From: Limanda limanda
Lineage: Eukaryota; Chordata; Actinopteri; Pleuronectiformes; Pleuronectidae
Length of the DNA stretch: 64,000 nt
Reading direction: 5' to 3'
NCBI RefSeq assembly: GCF_963576545.1
Contig: NC_083648.1
Span: 12,688,739 to 12,752,738, forward strand
The notes below the pieces were generated by a model. It searched no databases. It was not told the origin of the DNA and worked only from the letters and a program-made list of their open reading frames with translations. Position numbers and translations under genes: made by a program. Positions 13,826 to 26,165 of this stretch are shown here, one piece after another. The first letter of the stretch is position 1. Each line of letters opens with the position of its first letter.

Positions 13826-15609
13826 TGGAACATTTTCATTTAATTCGAGCTGAAACTCTGAATGATGCCTTCAGCGGTTGAACCTGATGGCACAGAGACA
13901 CAGAAGAGAAGGAGAAGGCCTGTTTACTGTCGGAGCCACAGTCAGCAGCTCGGCATCCAACAGTCAGACAGCTGTAACCATGGAAACAGCATCAAACTTT
14001 GTCTCTGTTACCCTTTCAGTTCATTCCAGCCAGTTCATCCGGCATAGCACAAAACTAAAGACTGTATTGTTACTACCAAAAATATTAAATGTCCCTTTTT
14101 TCAATGTATTGTCTTTTTTTTTGCATTTTAAATGGGAGTCTACAGAGACAGGAAATGCTCATGTTCGTTTTAAAAACAGTGTATTTGATGAAACGTGTAT
14201 TTTTTCTTCTTCTACATGTTGTTAGATCCAGATCTTTTAACATCTGTGTAAAAAAAAAGAAACAATAATATTTCTTTTTTTTCAGTTCTAAACTGGAGCC
14301 GCCGGTACCTCATTAAAACAATATCACCTATAAATAGTTGTGAAGCCTTAATTCAACTGTTCCGCTAACTGAGGTGACAATACAGTTAATCCTTTCAAAT
14401 ATTTACACATCGCAACACACTATTGTTTTTTTATTTGTCGACTCTTTCTGGTTTTTCAGTATCGTCACACAAACACTAAATGAATTTAACTTGATAATAC
14501 AGTATCTTGCAGTTCTCCACTTGTCTGCCTCCAGCTGCAGTCTCCTGCCTCCGGGCCCCCTGGGTGAACACGGCACTCATATTCTGGCGGTCAGCCTCCG
14601 CACACCTGCACCCCCAGCTGGACCTCTAATCCCCCCCCCCTTCGTCCTCCTCCTCCCCCGCTGCCTCCCCCCTGCTTTACAATGCTCTCCATCCCAGCTG
14701 CCCGGCGCTATTTATAGGCTCCGTTTCATTTCCACACCTGCAGGGAGGCAGCGTTGTCACAGTAGACCCAACCGAGCCTCTCTGGAATACTGCATGGGAA
14801 TGAAAATGCACCTTGCTGATGCAGGAACTTATTCTTGTCACTCAATCCCCGCGGACTCGCATGATACTGTTTGGTTTTCGCGAATGTGCAGTGCGGTGCA
14901 AAGATAACACAGGGAGAAAGGAGTATAGGTTTCCTGTATGACAATGTGAGCTGTACTGACATGGATGACACTTTTTGATTAACCGTGAACACTCACACCA
15001 GCTGGATATGACGCATTTCCTCACAACAGACCACGCGGACATTATTCCTCTACAAGCTTCAATAGCCGGAGCCGGAGAGGTAACGCTAAGTAAGTGCAAC
15101 AACACATAAAAGTTCCTATTTTTCCTCCTACATTCTCGCTTTTTTTCCTGTCATGCTTTTCTCTCTGGATTTAGTGGGCTGAGGATCCAGTCAGCGGATT
15201 ACATTATCAGTCTGACCTAGTTGCCAGCTATCTCCTGAGACCTGAGGAGCCAGGCTTTCTGCACAGCCTTCCGCTGCTACAACACGCACACTGTGTAACT
15301 TTAATTTATCAGGGGGAAGAGGAGGGAGAAATGTGACAGGTTGACAGTTCTCTTTGCCTGCCACTCCGAGCACTCCCTCTCCCCGCAGTGTGCCGGTTAA
15401 GGGCCCTCACTATAGAACAGTGCATTACCGAGAGTGACTTTTATTCAGCGCGCTGGAAACTCATCAGCGGAGGTTGCAACCATCTTATTAACGTGAGAGT
15501 TTAAGGCAGCGAATGGCAGAGAATTGTGTGATTCAGGATGTGGGAGAGCTGTATTCCCCCTCCTGTTATTTATATGCTACATAAAGTGTTGTTCATACAC
15601 AGTCGACTC

Positions 15610-15951
15610 CAGTGATGGAAGAAGTATTCACATATTTTTTATAAAGTGCAATACCACAATTGCAATCAGGCATTCAGAATTGAACTTGAGTAAAAGTACA
15701 TAAATGTTAGCAACTACTCTAAGGTTGATTGAAATGTCATAAGGCTCTTACTTTAAATTAAATTATTGCCTGTTTATCATTGATGCATTACAATGTAAAT
15801 GTTTTTTGTAGATATTTTTATAGCCTTTTTAATCTAAAACATAATTCTAGTAGAAACATCATAAGTAATGGAATAAAAAGTGGAATATTACTGTATAATA
15901 TATGAAGTAGAATAAAAAGGAGGTAAAATGTTTTTTACATTTCCACCACTG
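15610..15951 (+). mobile_element. Non-autonomous hAT-like MITE (CAGTGGTGGAAG type)
   Basis: This 342-bp element has imperfect inverted ends: CAGTGATGGAAGAAGTATTC at the left and TTTCCACCACTG at the right. The flanking octamers GTCGACTC (15602-15609) and GCCATCTC (15952-15959) agree at 5 of 8 positions, as a decayed 8-bp target duplication would. The body has the AGTAAAAGTAC and TGATGCATTA phrases of a repeat abundant in percomorph genomes. It has no coding capacity. Confidence 0.7.
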
Positions 15952-17044
15952 GCCATCTCAACTTGAAGAAGGCTTCGATACCTGATGTCATATTTATCCT
16001 AGATATAACAGCGGGAGTTTTTCATAATTCCCTAAGAATGCGACGTCTAACCTGAGCAACTAGTGTGCAATTAGTTCATAAAATCAATCATGTAGCAATT
16101 AGCAAGGCAAAAGCATAATTTAGGCCTTCAAAAGGAACAATTGGGAGCTGCTATTGGAAAAAAAATCACAAAAGACTTAAAATCACAAAGCAGTTTTCAG
16201 GGGCAGAATTCAAATGAAAGGCAGTACAGTGGCAATACACTCAGAGAACAAAGGAGCGAACTAATCAGCCCACTGATAAAAAAAATTAAAAATTAAAATG
16301 GAGTTCACAACAGAGAGGGAGCACCGACGCCCAGAAAAGAAAATGTGAAAAAGTGTTGCACTTATTCGGTACAAGTCGGGAAAAAATAAAACCTGGACGA
16401 AAAAATGGGGTCTATTTTCATTTCTGTGAGCGTTGAATGGTGATCAGCCAAAACAAGCTAAACGACACCTGTTGACATCCACAATCTCAACTACACCTCA
16501 AATCTGATGTTTTAGGTTCGATTCCAACATTTCACACGACACTCGAGCCGAGTGGAAACGTCCACGTGAACGAGAGATGCAGGTGAAACGCTGAAGTCTT
16601 TCTGGGTCAAAAAAGAAGAAGCCAATATGGGGTTTTTTTCTGTGAAAATTTCGGGAGGTGGTGGTGGGTGATGGTGGGATGGGGTGGGGGGGGTAGAGAT
16701 GTGCCGCTGCCAGATTAGGTCCCAGCCTGTGCCAAGGTTATAAACAGGCTGTTATCAGGCTTCCAAACAGAATAATCCTCCCTGTATCAGCGCCCAAACA
16801 TATGGGGCCACACAAAGCAGCAGCAGCCCCTGACAGACACCCCCTTTTAATTACGCAGAGGGGGGGGCAGGACCTTTCTCCCGGCGCCGTTCCCCCCCCC
16901 CTTTTCCTGCCGGAGCTTGGCTGCGTCTGGCTCCGTCAAGGAAACACGTTTATTTTCTGAGAAGGAAGCTCATCTGTCACGACACATAAAGCTTAGAGAC
17001 GAGCCTCATACCGACCTTGTACCGCATTCATATTTCAGATGGTG

Positions 17045-17500
17045 TAGATCAGAGCTGGAACGACAGGTTAATTCATCTATTGGTTGATTGACAGAAAATA
17101 TCTGAAGTACTTAATTGTCATTTTTAAGCACAAATGGTCAAATTGATCTTATTCCAGCTCCTCAAATATGGAGATCTGGGGGTTTTGGGACTAAATATAA
17201 CATTTCAAGATAAAAGTTTGGGCTTAAGGAAATTGTGATGGGTGTTTTAATTTAGACGGGCAAAATTACTTAATATCGTTCCAGACATTTGTTGTTTTCC
17301 TTTTTCCTTTTATGGCCTCGATCCCCAAATCTAAATGTTCAAGCCAAATTATTTATAGTGTACAATGACATGGTATTTACATTTCACTGCATACAGAAAA
17401 ATGTTTTACATCCTAACTCTGTTTGTGTTTACAATTCTTAACATTCAAACAAACACTACATTAATCAGCAATAAAATAATTGATCCACTGCAGCTCTAAC
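17045..17500 (+). repeat. Teleost dispersed repeat family B, long copy
   Basis: The phrases TCATTTTTAAGCACAAATGG, CCAGCTCCTCAAATATG, TTGTGATGGGTGTTTTAATT and an end AATTGATCCACTGCAGCTC match a repeat I know from many fish genomes, whose ends carry AATCGATTAATCG-like and GTTGCAGC motifs. Fragments recur at 35.0 and 42.0 kb. Confidence 0.6.
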
Positions 17501-17869
17501 GTTAATCCGGGGATGTCATAATGTAAAACCCATTAAACTGACAGTATTAATGTGAACTTCATTGAAACTTATGATGCACACTTTTCACCATTTTACACAT
17601 TTTACTGCCCAAACTGAAAAAATTAAGACGTTAATCAAAAATTTAAAATTATTACTATTTCCAGAAATTAAATCTGCAATACAAAGTTTTTCACTTGACA
17701 TTCATTTTTATTTTTTTTTAATCGAAAAACTAAAAACGTGCCACTTTGGTCCAATCAGGTCTCAACTGCTGGGGGACTCTCTTCCCATCTGAAAGAAATA
17801 AATTCCTCAATCTTTTATATACTGCCTACAGATTTTAAAGTCTTGTTCAATAAAGTTTAAATGTCACAG

Positions 17870-18035
17870 AGGTGTAATAACAGGGATCATATAAACGCCG
17901 GGCTTGGGAAAGCTATGCAAAAATGACGCCGTCCCTTTCCGCTCGTGCCATAAAGTTTTATTTGGCTGAATCGGCCAATAAAAGTGGGCTTTGAAGGTTG
18001 TCAATGGGGAGTAATTGGTCCATTTTACAGGAGCG
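17870..18035. promoter_or_regulatory. Candidate enhancer block
   Basis: This block contains CCATAAAGTTTTATTTGGC (Cdx/posterior Hox-type TTTTAT), GGCCAATAAAAGT and GGAGTAATTGGTCC. It is complex and repeat-free, set between a T-rich stretch and ordinary intron. Confidence 0.35.
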
Positions 18036-19124
18036 ATCATATTTCTCCGAAGCCCTTTTTTCCCCCTACGCCGAGAACGAAACCCTGACAGCAGCACGAG
18101 GAGAATCTTCTTGTTAGAGATGTGACTTCCCCACCAACCTTCAGCTGAGACACAAGGGCAAGTGAGGACTGAAAGAAGAAGAGAAAAAAACCACATCTGG
18201 AAAAACCAAATACAGAGCAGGTAAACAACGCGACAAGATGAATATGCAGCTGTGGTCTCATGTGCCGCAAACCCCTCTTTGAGACTTCACATGAGCGATG
18301 GAGATACACAATAACAGGCCGCGCTGTTGGCAGCAGCAGAGCCCATTTCACAGAGCCTCAGACGGAGGAAAGAGTGTGGAGCTTAATGACGTCCAATCTT
18401 CTCTGTCACGCCGGGCTGGAGGCTCACCGGGGCAAAAATCGACCGACAGCTCAAAGTGCTGTTAACCGGTTTTGAGGACTCCTCTCTGATGCACAAAGCG
18501 CACCTTTATTTCAGGTGGCAAAAAAAGCATGTCATCGCTGTCTTTCCCCCACAATTAAAGTTTAGACATTCATGCAGCCATAAAGAGAAGCAAACAAACG
18601 TTCCACAAATATCTGTGTGGCGTGAAGATTGAAACAATGGCCTTTTCAGAATAAGATGTCTCGTCTGAAGTCACTTTGGCTCTTTTGATAAAAGCTCGCA
18701 GTTGTAATTCGCTGCTGAAAGACGTACATGTAATGATTCGCAAACAGAGACCAAACACTACGGTAACCTCGAGGAAAAGATGAAAGGAGGTGTCTTCATT
18801 TTACTGTAGACGTTTGCTTTGAGAACTGAAGGCCGTTTTGTCGACACGCTTTTCAAACTGTGCTTCTGAAGAGAATTTTGTCTTTTGATTAAGATTTGAT
18901 TTATGAACTATAAAGATATGTGCTGGGCTGTAGCTTGTAACACATGAAATTTATGACGACTAGTGTGATCTTTCCTAATTGATCAAAGTCAGACATCGCC
19001 TTGATGAAACAAAGCAGCAGTCACGTTCAATCGCGTTAAGATCACAACGGTTTTTAGTAATTATTTCTTAAAAGGAGAACAACACTTTTGTGCCCAGTGA
19101 CTGAATGGCTGGTGGTAGCGAGAA

Positions 19125-19465
19125 CATCTAGATTCAGTATATCCTGATGTTTATTTGGAACTCCACCAAATTTCACACACTCTTTATTATCAGTTCCCTA
19201 AACATCTCAGATTTTTCAAGATTCCTGAATTATTCTGGAAGAAATCAATGAAAATGTTGAAAAAACCCCATCTCTCTATGGTAAAGAAAGTGAAAAACAA
19301 TTCCTGCATCTCCACCCTGATGTGGATCAGCACCAGATCTAATGAATGGGTTCTTTCCTGACCGGAAGTTTTGTAGAAATCAATCCAGTAGTTTTGTGCG
19401 TTATCCCTCTAACAAACAGAGAAATGCAGACGAAAACATAACCTTTTTGGCGGATGTAATAATTA
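19125..19465 (+). repeat. MITE-like family A, near full-length copy
   Basis: It begins near ATCCTGATGTTTATTTGG, carries the CACACACTCTTTATTATCAG and ATCAATCCAGTAGTTTTG segments, and ends AACCTTTTTGGCGGATGTAA. This is the family A order from body to end. Confidence 0.65.
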
Positions 19466-20639
19466 GTTGTTCATAGCAAAGATGATGAATGAGTTTTGTT
19501 TTGGTCACCAGGTCTTGTTCTTTGACAGTTGGAGCAGTATTTAGTGAGGAGATATCAGAGTGCAGCTGTACACCACAGTGCCAGCGTCCATCCATCCCAA
19601 TAAGAAGGGCCCAGAAATAACCCAACACTCTCGTCTCTTTGGAGCAAAGGAACTCCGAAGAAAAACAGACAGACAAACACAATGAGCGTCTCCATATCTA
19701 TATCCCAGAGTCGGGGTAAACGGACGGCGCGCTGCGGCACGGCGCGGCACGACGGCCCCTAATGATCTCCCCTCTGTTTCAGTGGACTGAGAAAAGCCAT
19801 TACCTCCTGCCACATTACCCGGCCATCCCTCACATGGTGGATGGCCCCCTCTCTCTCCCATGAGCACCTTGCTCCAGTCATGGCTGGCAGTGCTCACCTC
19901 TTTACCGCCTCCTCCTCAACCCTGTCCACCCTCCTCCCTCTGAAACCCACAGCTCTATACATCACATTTAACACTTTGACACTAACAGTCTATAATGTTT
20001 CTATTCTACAAAATCACTCTGCCAAGTCTGGGATCGCAGAGGAGAGTCTGAGGAAAATAAATACCACTCTCAGCCACTGGCAGTAAATTCTAAAAAAGGA
20101 AAAAATAAAAGTACAAAAAGCAGCCTCTTATAGGCTCTGCCTCTTTGCCCGGGCATCTGAGAGGTCCTCTGGCCGCAGCCGATGTGGGGGGGGGGATTAT
20201 TTCAATCGATACACATTACGGCTCCCACTGACAGCAGCGGCTCACACTGTACACCGAGGATTGTCCGAGCCGCACACACACGACCATGTTTCCGCCGACG
20301 CTCCTCGTGAGCACTTTACAGTTGTATGAAAGAAACATTTCACTGGGTTAAATTATTAAAATCAAAAAGTGGCATGAATAAATAAGAGCGGCCTGAATAA
20401 GTGATGTGACAAGACAGACTTGAGTCCTGACCTTTGAAAGTGTCTCAATGTGTCAGCGGACGAAAAAGGGAGGGACGCACTTTGAAGAAGGGAAGGAGGT
20501 GTGAAATCGTGGAAAAAGAGGAGGAAGAGAATCCCCATAAAAAACAACAACCTTAAATGAAAGATGTCAGGAGAGATTAGTGGACTCAAAAACAAAGAGG
20601 GAACAATAACCAGAGAGAGCGCCCTCATTGCAATACAAT

Positions 20640-20930
20640 TTGTTTCTTTTTGTCTCTCGCTTTAATATACGTGTTTACTTGGGCAAAATCCAATCATTTC
20701 ATTCCCTCGCAGTGTTTTCTCGTGTATATAAACAAACATTTGCGCGACCTCACTGGAGTATTAGCTTTAATGTATCGTCAGCAAGCCTGGCTTTGAGAGG
20801 GCATTAATTTCAATTCGCCGATTTAAACACTCCAGTTTGTCGCAATCCTTCATCGCAGTACGCCACCAAGTCAACACACACAATGGGCCTATTTTTCAAT
20901 CTAATGGCGGAGCTTACTTGCCATTAGTGG
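20640..20930. promoter_or_regulatory. Candidate enhancer block
   Basis: This is complex AT-rich sequence with ATCCAATCATTTCATTCC, GTATATAAACAAACATTTGC (forkhead-type TAAACA), GGGCATTAATTTCAATTCG and ACTTGCCATTAGTGG. No repeats are visible. Confidence 0.35.
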
Positions 20931-22727
20931 AAGGGGGAGAAAAAAAACTGCTTTTGCCTCAGAACAAGCCACTCAAAATGTAACCCTGCATTTCAAAATG
21001 AATTTGAATAATTAATTGCAAGTTAAAACAGACGTGAACCCCAAGAAAGATTCAGGCTGGGGACGGGGAGATGGGATTTTTTTTTTTTTTTTTTTTTGCC
21101 CCAGGCCAGAAGATCTCTCATCTTAGAAAGCTGGAAAAATCTAGTCTTTGAGGATGGAGTGTGTAATCTCCAGTGAATCTAATGAAACAAAGTAAAAGAT
21201 AACGCCACATTTCATCACATCGGAGACGGAGCACTTCCTCCGGCTCGCCCTTGAGGTGGCAGGAATCCATAATCTGAAGAAATCAGTCTTTTTATGTAGT
21301 TGAGGTATCACGAGCCCCTGTTTGACCCGACTCTCAAGACAATTGATTTATGAGCGGATCTGAGACTTGAAGCCCAAAAGTCTAAACCTCTCCCTCAAAT
21401 GATTTATTTTTAAAAATAGGATTCCTGGGAAAAAGAAAATATTACTGTCAGGATGCAATTTAAATGGAATGTGGCTGTTCTTTTAATAGATAGTATAAAA
21501 ATGGGGACACAACAAACCACATATACATAGTATGTTAACCACCGATGTATATTTGATCACAGAATAGACAATTTGGTCGTCAAATTTTACTGCAATATTG
21601 CAAGTTTACAGCCACGCTTTCTCATATAAGTCAATAGGAGACATTTAGAGAAGCTACCTCTCCTCCCGACTTGTCCTTGGACCCATTCCTTTGCAGTGAG
21701 CTTGTCTTTATTATTTAATTAAGCCACTACGGCCGTTACATTAATAATTGAGTGTGAGAGGAGACCCGGGGCAGCCGCAGGCTCTCGTGCATTGGGCTTC
21801 CTGGTGAGGAGTGTATTAAAAATGTGTGTGTTTATGTCTCCAGGGCGTCTGTCCTGGCTGCATAAAATTGAATTGGTTATATCTAATATATCATCCCCTA
21901 AGGGTGGCTGGGTGGGTGGGGAGGAGCAGGGGAGGGAGGGGGGATGGCGGAGGGGGGGCTGAGATGGTTGCATCCTGCCAGCAGGGAATGAGTCCGGTCT
22001 TAGAGATTCAGAGGGAGACGCATGAGGCTGTGACGTTAATGTCCCTCAGAATCAAATCGATGGCTGTCCGAATCCTCAATGTGCCTGGCCTTAAGCTACG
22101 AGCACAAGACAAGCCCAGAACCAGATTAAACCCACTCGTTACTGCAGTCTTTGTTCACTTCTGGTGTCTGCTGATGCATTCAGTGCATCAGTGAGGAAGG
22201 GTGGAGGATTTCTTATGAGAACGGATTACAACCAGATACCAAACACAGGGAGGAAAAAAAGCTTATGGCATTCATATAGATACTAAGAGGATGAATGTTG
22301 GTGACAATGTGAGCGTCTGAATGTAGAAGCGGCAAAAAGCATCACTCATGATCCCTCCTTTCACAGACCGAGGGGCTGACTGCAAAACACACTCTCCCTC
22401 TCTCTGTCTTTCTCCACCTCTCCTCTTATCTGCTTCTCCCACCATCCCCCACTCCACCTCCACATCCGAAGCCGTGGCTTTATCCAACCCTGCACCTTTA
22501 AGGCCTCCAGACTCCGGAGGAATGAGCGTTTTAACACCACCATTAAGGTCAGGGCCTAAATTATTGATCTGCCACCTCTATCAGCATAACGGTCACGTAG
22601 CCAGTATCACAATCTAACCCGGCCGCCCTCGGCCAGCTCGCTGCAGCTCCCTCAATTAGAGAGAGATTCTCATTACAAAGAGAGACAGCGAGAGCTAGAG
22701 CGAGAGCGGGAGAGAGAGCAAGGTGGA

Positions 22728-22732
<5 letters not shown>

Positions 22733-22808
<76 letters not shown>
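22733..22808. repeat. (GA)38 microsatellite
   Basis: This is a pure GA tract of 76 bp, preceded by a degenerate GA-rich stretch from about 22665. Confidence 0.95.
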
Positions 22809-22811
<3 letters not shown>

Positions 22812-23394
22812 CGTTTCAAATGGTAAAATAGGGGGACAGCAGGCATCCTTTGCACCCTCCTTCCTCCCTCCCGTCCACCACCTCCTCCTCCTCCCACCCC
22901 CATTGAAGTCTCCCATCATCTCTCCAGACAAGACCCAAAGATGACAGGTCTTATCCTCACCCAAATGCGGGTGATAAGGCAGCTGTAAGAGAATAATAAA
23001 AGAATAATGCATGGAGGATGAAAGAGGGAGGCAGACAGGGAGAGGGAGGCAGGGAGAGAGGGGGCAGGCCAGGGAGGGGAGGGGGCGGGGGGGCAGCAAC
23101 ATAAATAAAGATGCGGCACAGTTGGGCCGGATCTCCTAATGAATTCGGAAGGTCCTGGATCAATAACATCAGCACACTGACGACACATCACAAATGCCAA
23201 GGGAGCCCGAGCCGCCCGGAAGGAAAGAAACAGATTCCTGCTCGATGGAAAAATGACCGAAAAAATAAACGGATGCTTTATAAAAAAAAAAAAAATCGCC
23301 TTTGCGGGTGAGGGGGGAAAATGAGGAGGAGGAGTGTGTGTTTGTGTGTGATGCTGCGGCGAGGAGCATCAGGAAGCAGGAAGCGGCCTTTATC

Positions 23395-23525
23395 CTTGGT
23401 AATAGGGATGATTTCCACCTAGGAGATGCGGCGATAGTGGCCGTGCTATCGGTGCCATTAGCGATGCTGATGACAGATGGCTTCTTTGTCTCTATTCAGA
23501 TTTATTTTCACAGCTGTCAGAGAGA
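23395..23525. promoter_or_regulatory. Candidate enhancer with Meis/Pbx-type sites
   Basis: TGATGACAG at 23468-23476 contains the Meis/Prep core TGACAG. A second core in the opposite orientation, CTGTCA, lies at 23514-23519. Between them is GGCTTCTTTGTCTC (Sox-like CTTTGT) and before them GCCATTAGC. The motifs are seen; a Meis/Pbx-responsive role is inference. Confidence 0.4.
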
Positions 23526-24239
23526 GAAAAAAAAAAACACACACTGAGTACATCATTACCCCCAGTGCAACTAGCCTGAAACGATACAACCCCTGACACG
23601 ATGGTCAAACGGTTTACTGTGCTGAAGATCCACGGGTGAGGAAACTGGGAGTCTGGTGGGGGTTTTTTTGGCGAGGAGACTCCGAGAGGAGGATCAACAA
23701 ACAGACGTTGACTCGGGGTCTTCTGAAAACGTGCCCTCTCTCTCTCCCCACTCGCTCATACACAATCATGGCCTAATGGCATTCCATTAGCATAATTGCC
23801 AACATAACTAGTGTTCCGTGTCTGAGAGCCGTTCCCCAACTACACGTAAAAAAAAACAAAACAGAGCGATGAGAGGAGATGAAATTGAGCCAAACTGGGA
23901 CCGTCCCCAAAAACATATTGTGGGTGTTCGAGCCGGATCCCCCCCTCCCTCCCTCCCTCCCTCCTCCTCCTCCTCCTCCTCTTCGCATGCTTTTCAAAGC
24001 TACAGCGCTTTGTGGAGACCCCCTGGGAAGGCTCTGGCATCTCAAGGAATGTGATGCCAGAGTGTGTGGGTCGTCGTGTGTGTGTGTGTTGTATGTGTGT
24101 GTGTGTGTGTGAGGGGGGCCATGTTTGTATGCAGCACAGACAGCGGATGGAAGAGCAGAGCCTCCTTCACATGTTGGTCGCCGCCTCGCCGCTCAAAGAC
24201 CCGGGCCTCGGCGCACACGCTTCACACCAAACACACAAA

Positions 24240-24440
24240 CCTGCCAGGCAAAATGAAATTCCCATTATTTTTAATTAATCCCTAATTAAAATATATTACT
24301 GCGCAGATTCCACAAATCTCTCTTAATATGCAAATGTGGCCAATTCAAGGATATTTACATATCATTAATTAAGGCAGCCACATTCTCTTACTCTAATGAG
24401 CTGTGGCCCGGGTCTGCCAGGGAAAAAACTAAACGCCGGG
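24240..24440. promoter_or_regulatory. Candidate deeply conserved enhancer
   Basis: Two TTAATTAA sites (24271-24278 and 24365-24372) and a perfect POU octamer ATGCAAAT (24328-24335) lie within 100 bp of complex, repeat-free sequence. This is the texture typical of ultraconserved elements in TALE-homeobox gene introns. Confidence 0.45.
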
Positions 24441-25352
24441 CTCAGGAGTGAGTAAGCACAGCCACGGGGGGGTGTGGGGGGGGGCTCTGTTGAGTCAGGA
24501 CTGTCAAGCGTTGACGTCGGTGTGAAGCAGATAAAAAACAACTCCGCTGGGATCACAGCGAAGATCCACCCTGAAACACTTAAACCTTTAAAGAAAAAAA
24601 AACAGTCACCAGATCTTGCATCTTTGTACTTATTTATGGTGTGTTTTTCTAATTCCTGAGGATGTGACCTCATGCAGAAGTGTTTCCTGCAGAGCTCTGG
24701 AGGAGTCAGATACGTTATCACTGTCACTGTCACTATCACTCTGTGTGAATGCATGCAGGGAATGCAACAAGTTCATGGCCTCCTCTCTGCCGTCTGTCAC
24801 CAGGGCTTGTGGGGACAGACGGAGTTCAATTCAAAGTTAGACCAGGTGAGCTGAGGTGAAGCCCTTTCATTTCCCCAAGAGCACATTTAGTTTTGAAAAG
24901 TCACATAATGTTTTTCTAATAAGACTCTAAACTTAATGTTTTCTATGACCGCATCACACCATCAAATTGAAATATTCGACTTTTCCTCAATTTTTTCCTT
25001 TTCCTTTCTCCAAACACTTCACCTGACACATTTGGTCTCTTTGGAAAGTTTGGGCTCTCTGCTGAAATTTAAAATGAAGTTCTCTGGGTTTTGAACAATG
25101 TCTGGCTTATTTTTGTTCTTGCTCGAGCTGTTTAGACAAGGAAATAACTCACAACTCATTAAAATAAGCGGCACATGCGAAATGGTTACAGCAGTGGTGC
25201 TCAAACTTTTTCTGTCATGCCCCACTTTGGGTCTAAAATATTTGTCATGCCCCACCCGCTCCCCCGCCCCAACAAAATGGGCCAAGTTTAACATGTGTAT
25301 TTACATTACATACACATGAACATTAAATCCACATTACTTTCAGGAATTTCTG

Positions 25353-25395
25353 ACAAAAAGTTGTTTGAAAAATCCTTTTTCAAACAACTTTTTGT
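25353..25395. repeat. Perfect 20-bp inverted repeat inside the hAT element
   Basis: The arms at 25353-25372 and 25376-25395 are perfectly complementary around a 3-nt TCC loop. This is a long DNA or RNA hairpin located near the middle-left of the hAT element. Confidence 0.9.
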
Positions 25396-25407
25396 GACAT
25401 TTGTCGC

Positions 25408-25760
25408 TTATTTAAAAAAAATTGTGCCATAACTTTGCTTAAATTCAACATAATTGAAGTACTTTTGGTGACATGTATCACTACATTCCTCCATCAGTCT
25501 GTACTTTTTCAGTAATAGAGAAAAAATGTATTCAATTAAAATCACTTTGTTACAAAGATGATAAAGCTCAACAGAAAAAAACACATACATGTGACTGGGG
25601 TGTAATGTTTCTAAGTGTCTTCTTAATTTGTTTGGTCTCATAGAGTTTTCAGACATAAAATACACACTGGTCTCTCCTCATGTCCTCCCACATTAACTGT
25701 GAAGCCAAGAGCAAGACAGGTTTCATCGTACTTTATTTTCAACTTGATTTTGAACACTGT
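25408..25760 (-). pseudogene. hAT transposase N-terminal fragment (BED-type zinc finger remnant)
   Basis: On the minus strand one frame reads KYDETCLALGFTVN and GGHEERPVCILC (about 25760-25650). After a frameshift, the open frame 25408-25665 begins with the SENSMRPNKLRRHLETLHPSH segment. Together they resemble the start of Charlie-like hAT transposases: a paired-cysteine finger followed by KLRRHLETKHP. The catalytic core is absent and the rest of the frame is unrelated AT-rich sequence. Frameshifted and truncated, it is not functional. Confidence 0.75.
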
Positions 25761-25859
25761 CTCATGTTTGTCCCTGAACGGCTGCTTCACAGTTTGAGAA
25801 TCACTGGGTTACAGGGATGAACTCAGCTCCCCTGGTGGCCGGCTGCAGTATCGCTCGTA

Positions 25860-26165
25860 AATCCTGCCTCCTCCATGTTACTGGATGGGACATGAGCCAA
25901 CATAAAGACTTACATGTCGAATACATTTTCCTCAAAGATAGTTTCTATCATTTAAAGTAGTTCTTATCACACTGACGCTGTAAAACCGGGTAAAATGTCG
26001 TGATTGACAGCTGAAACTGGCTTGCAATTGGTCCACGGCTCCGCCCCCTGATGTCTGGCTCCAAATGTGCAAGATGGTGGCGCTCGCATCCATTATATTT
26101 TGGCTTCGTTTCTGATCGTGGGAGGAAGACGTGTCGTCCATCTTTATGTACAGTCTATAATATAA
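25860..26165 (+). repeat. Teleost dispersed repeat family D
   Basis: CTTGCAATTGGTCCACGGCT, CCGCCCCCTGATGTCTGG, AAGATGGTGGCGCTCGC, ATTTTGGCTTCGTTTCTG and CCATCTTTATGTACAGTC form the conserved order of a repeat I know from many fish genomes. It directly follows the hAT element. Its class is uncertain, and it has no coding capacity. Confidence 0.6.

Larger units (their letters stand above)
25192..25806 (-). mobile_element. Non-autonomous hAT transposon with exact 8-bp target duplication
   Basis: The element is 615 bp. The ends are CAGTGGTGCTCAAACTTTTT and, at the right, AAACTGTGAAGC read inward after CAGTGATTCTC, the classic hAT terminal repeat CAGTGNTTCTCAA. It is flanked by GGTTACAG at 25184-25191 and again at 25807-25814, an exact 8-bp target duplication. 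On the minus strand it keeps a piece of transposase N-terminus (see 25408-25760). Most of the transposase is gone, so it could only move in trans. Confidence 0.9.

Noticed and set aside
13180..13839. 219-codon minus-strand frame
   Set aside because: It is built from a MITE, a SINE and the (AT)35 tract, which translates as IYIYIY. It is not a gene.
14374..14907. 177-codon plus-strand frame in intron 2
   Set aside because: No recognisable domain. It passes through poly-C/Pro-rich low-complexity sequence and is probably chance.
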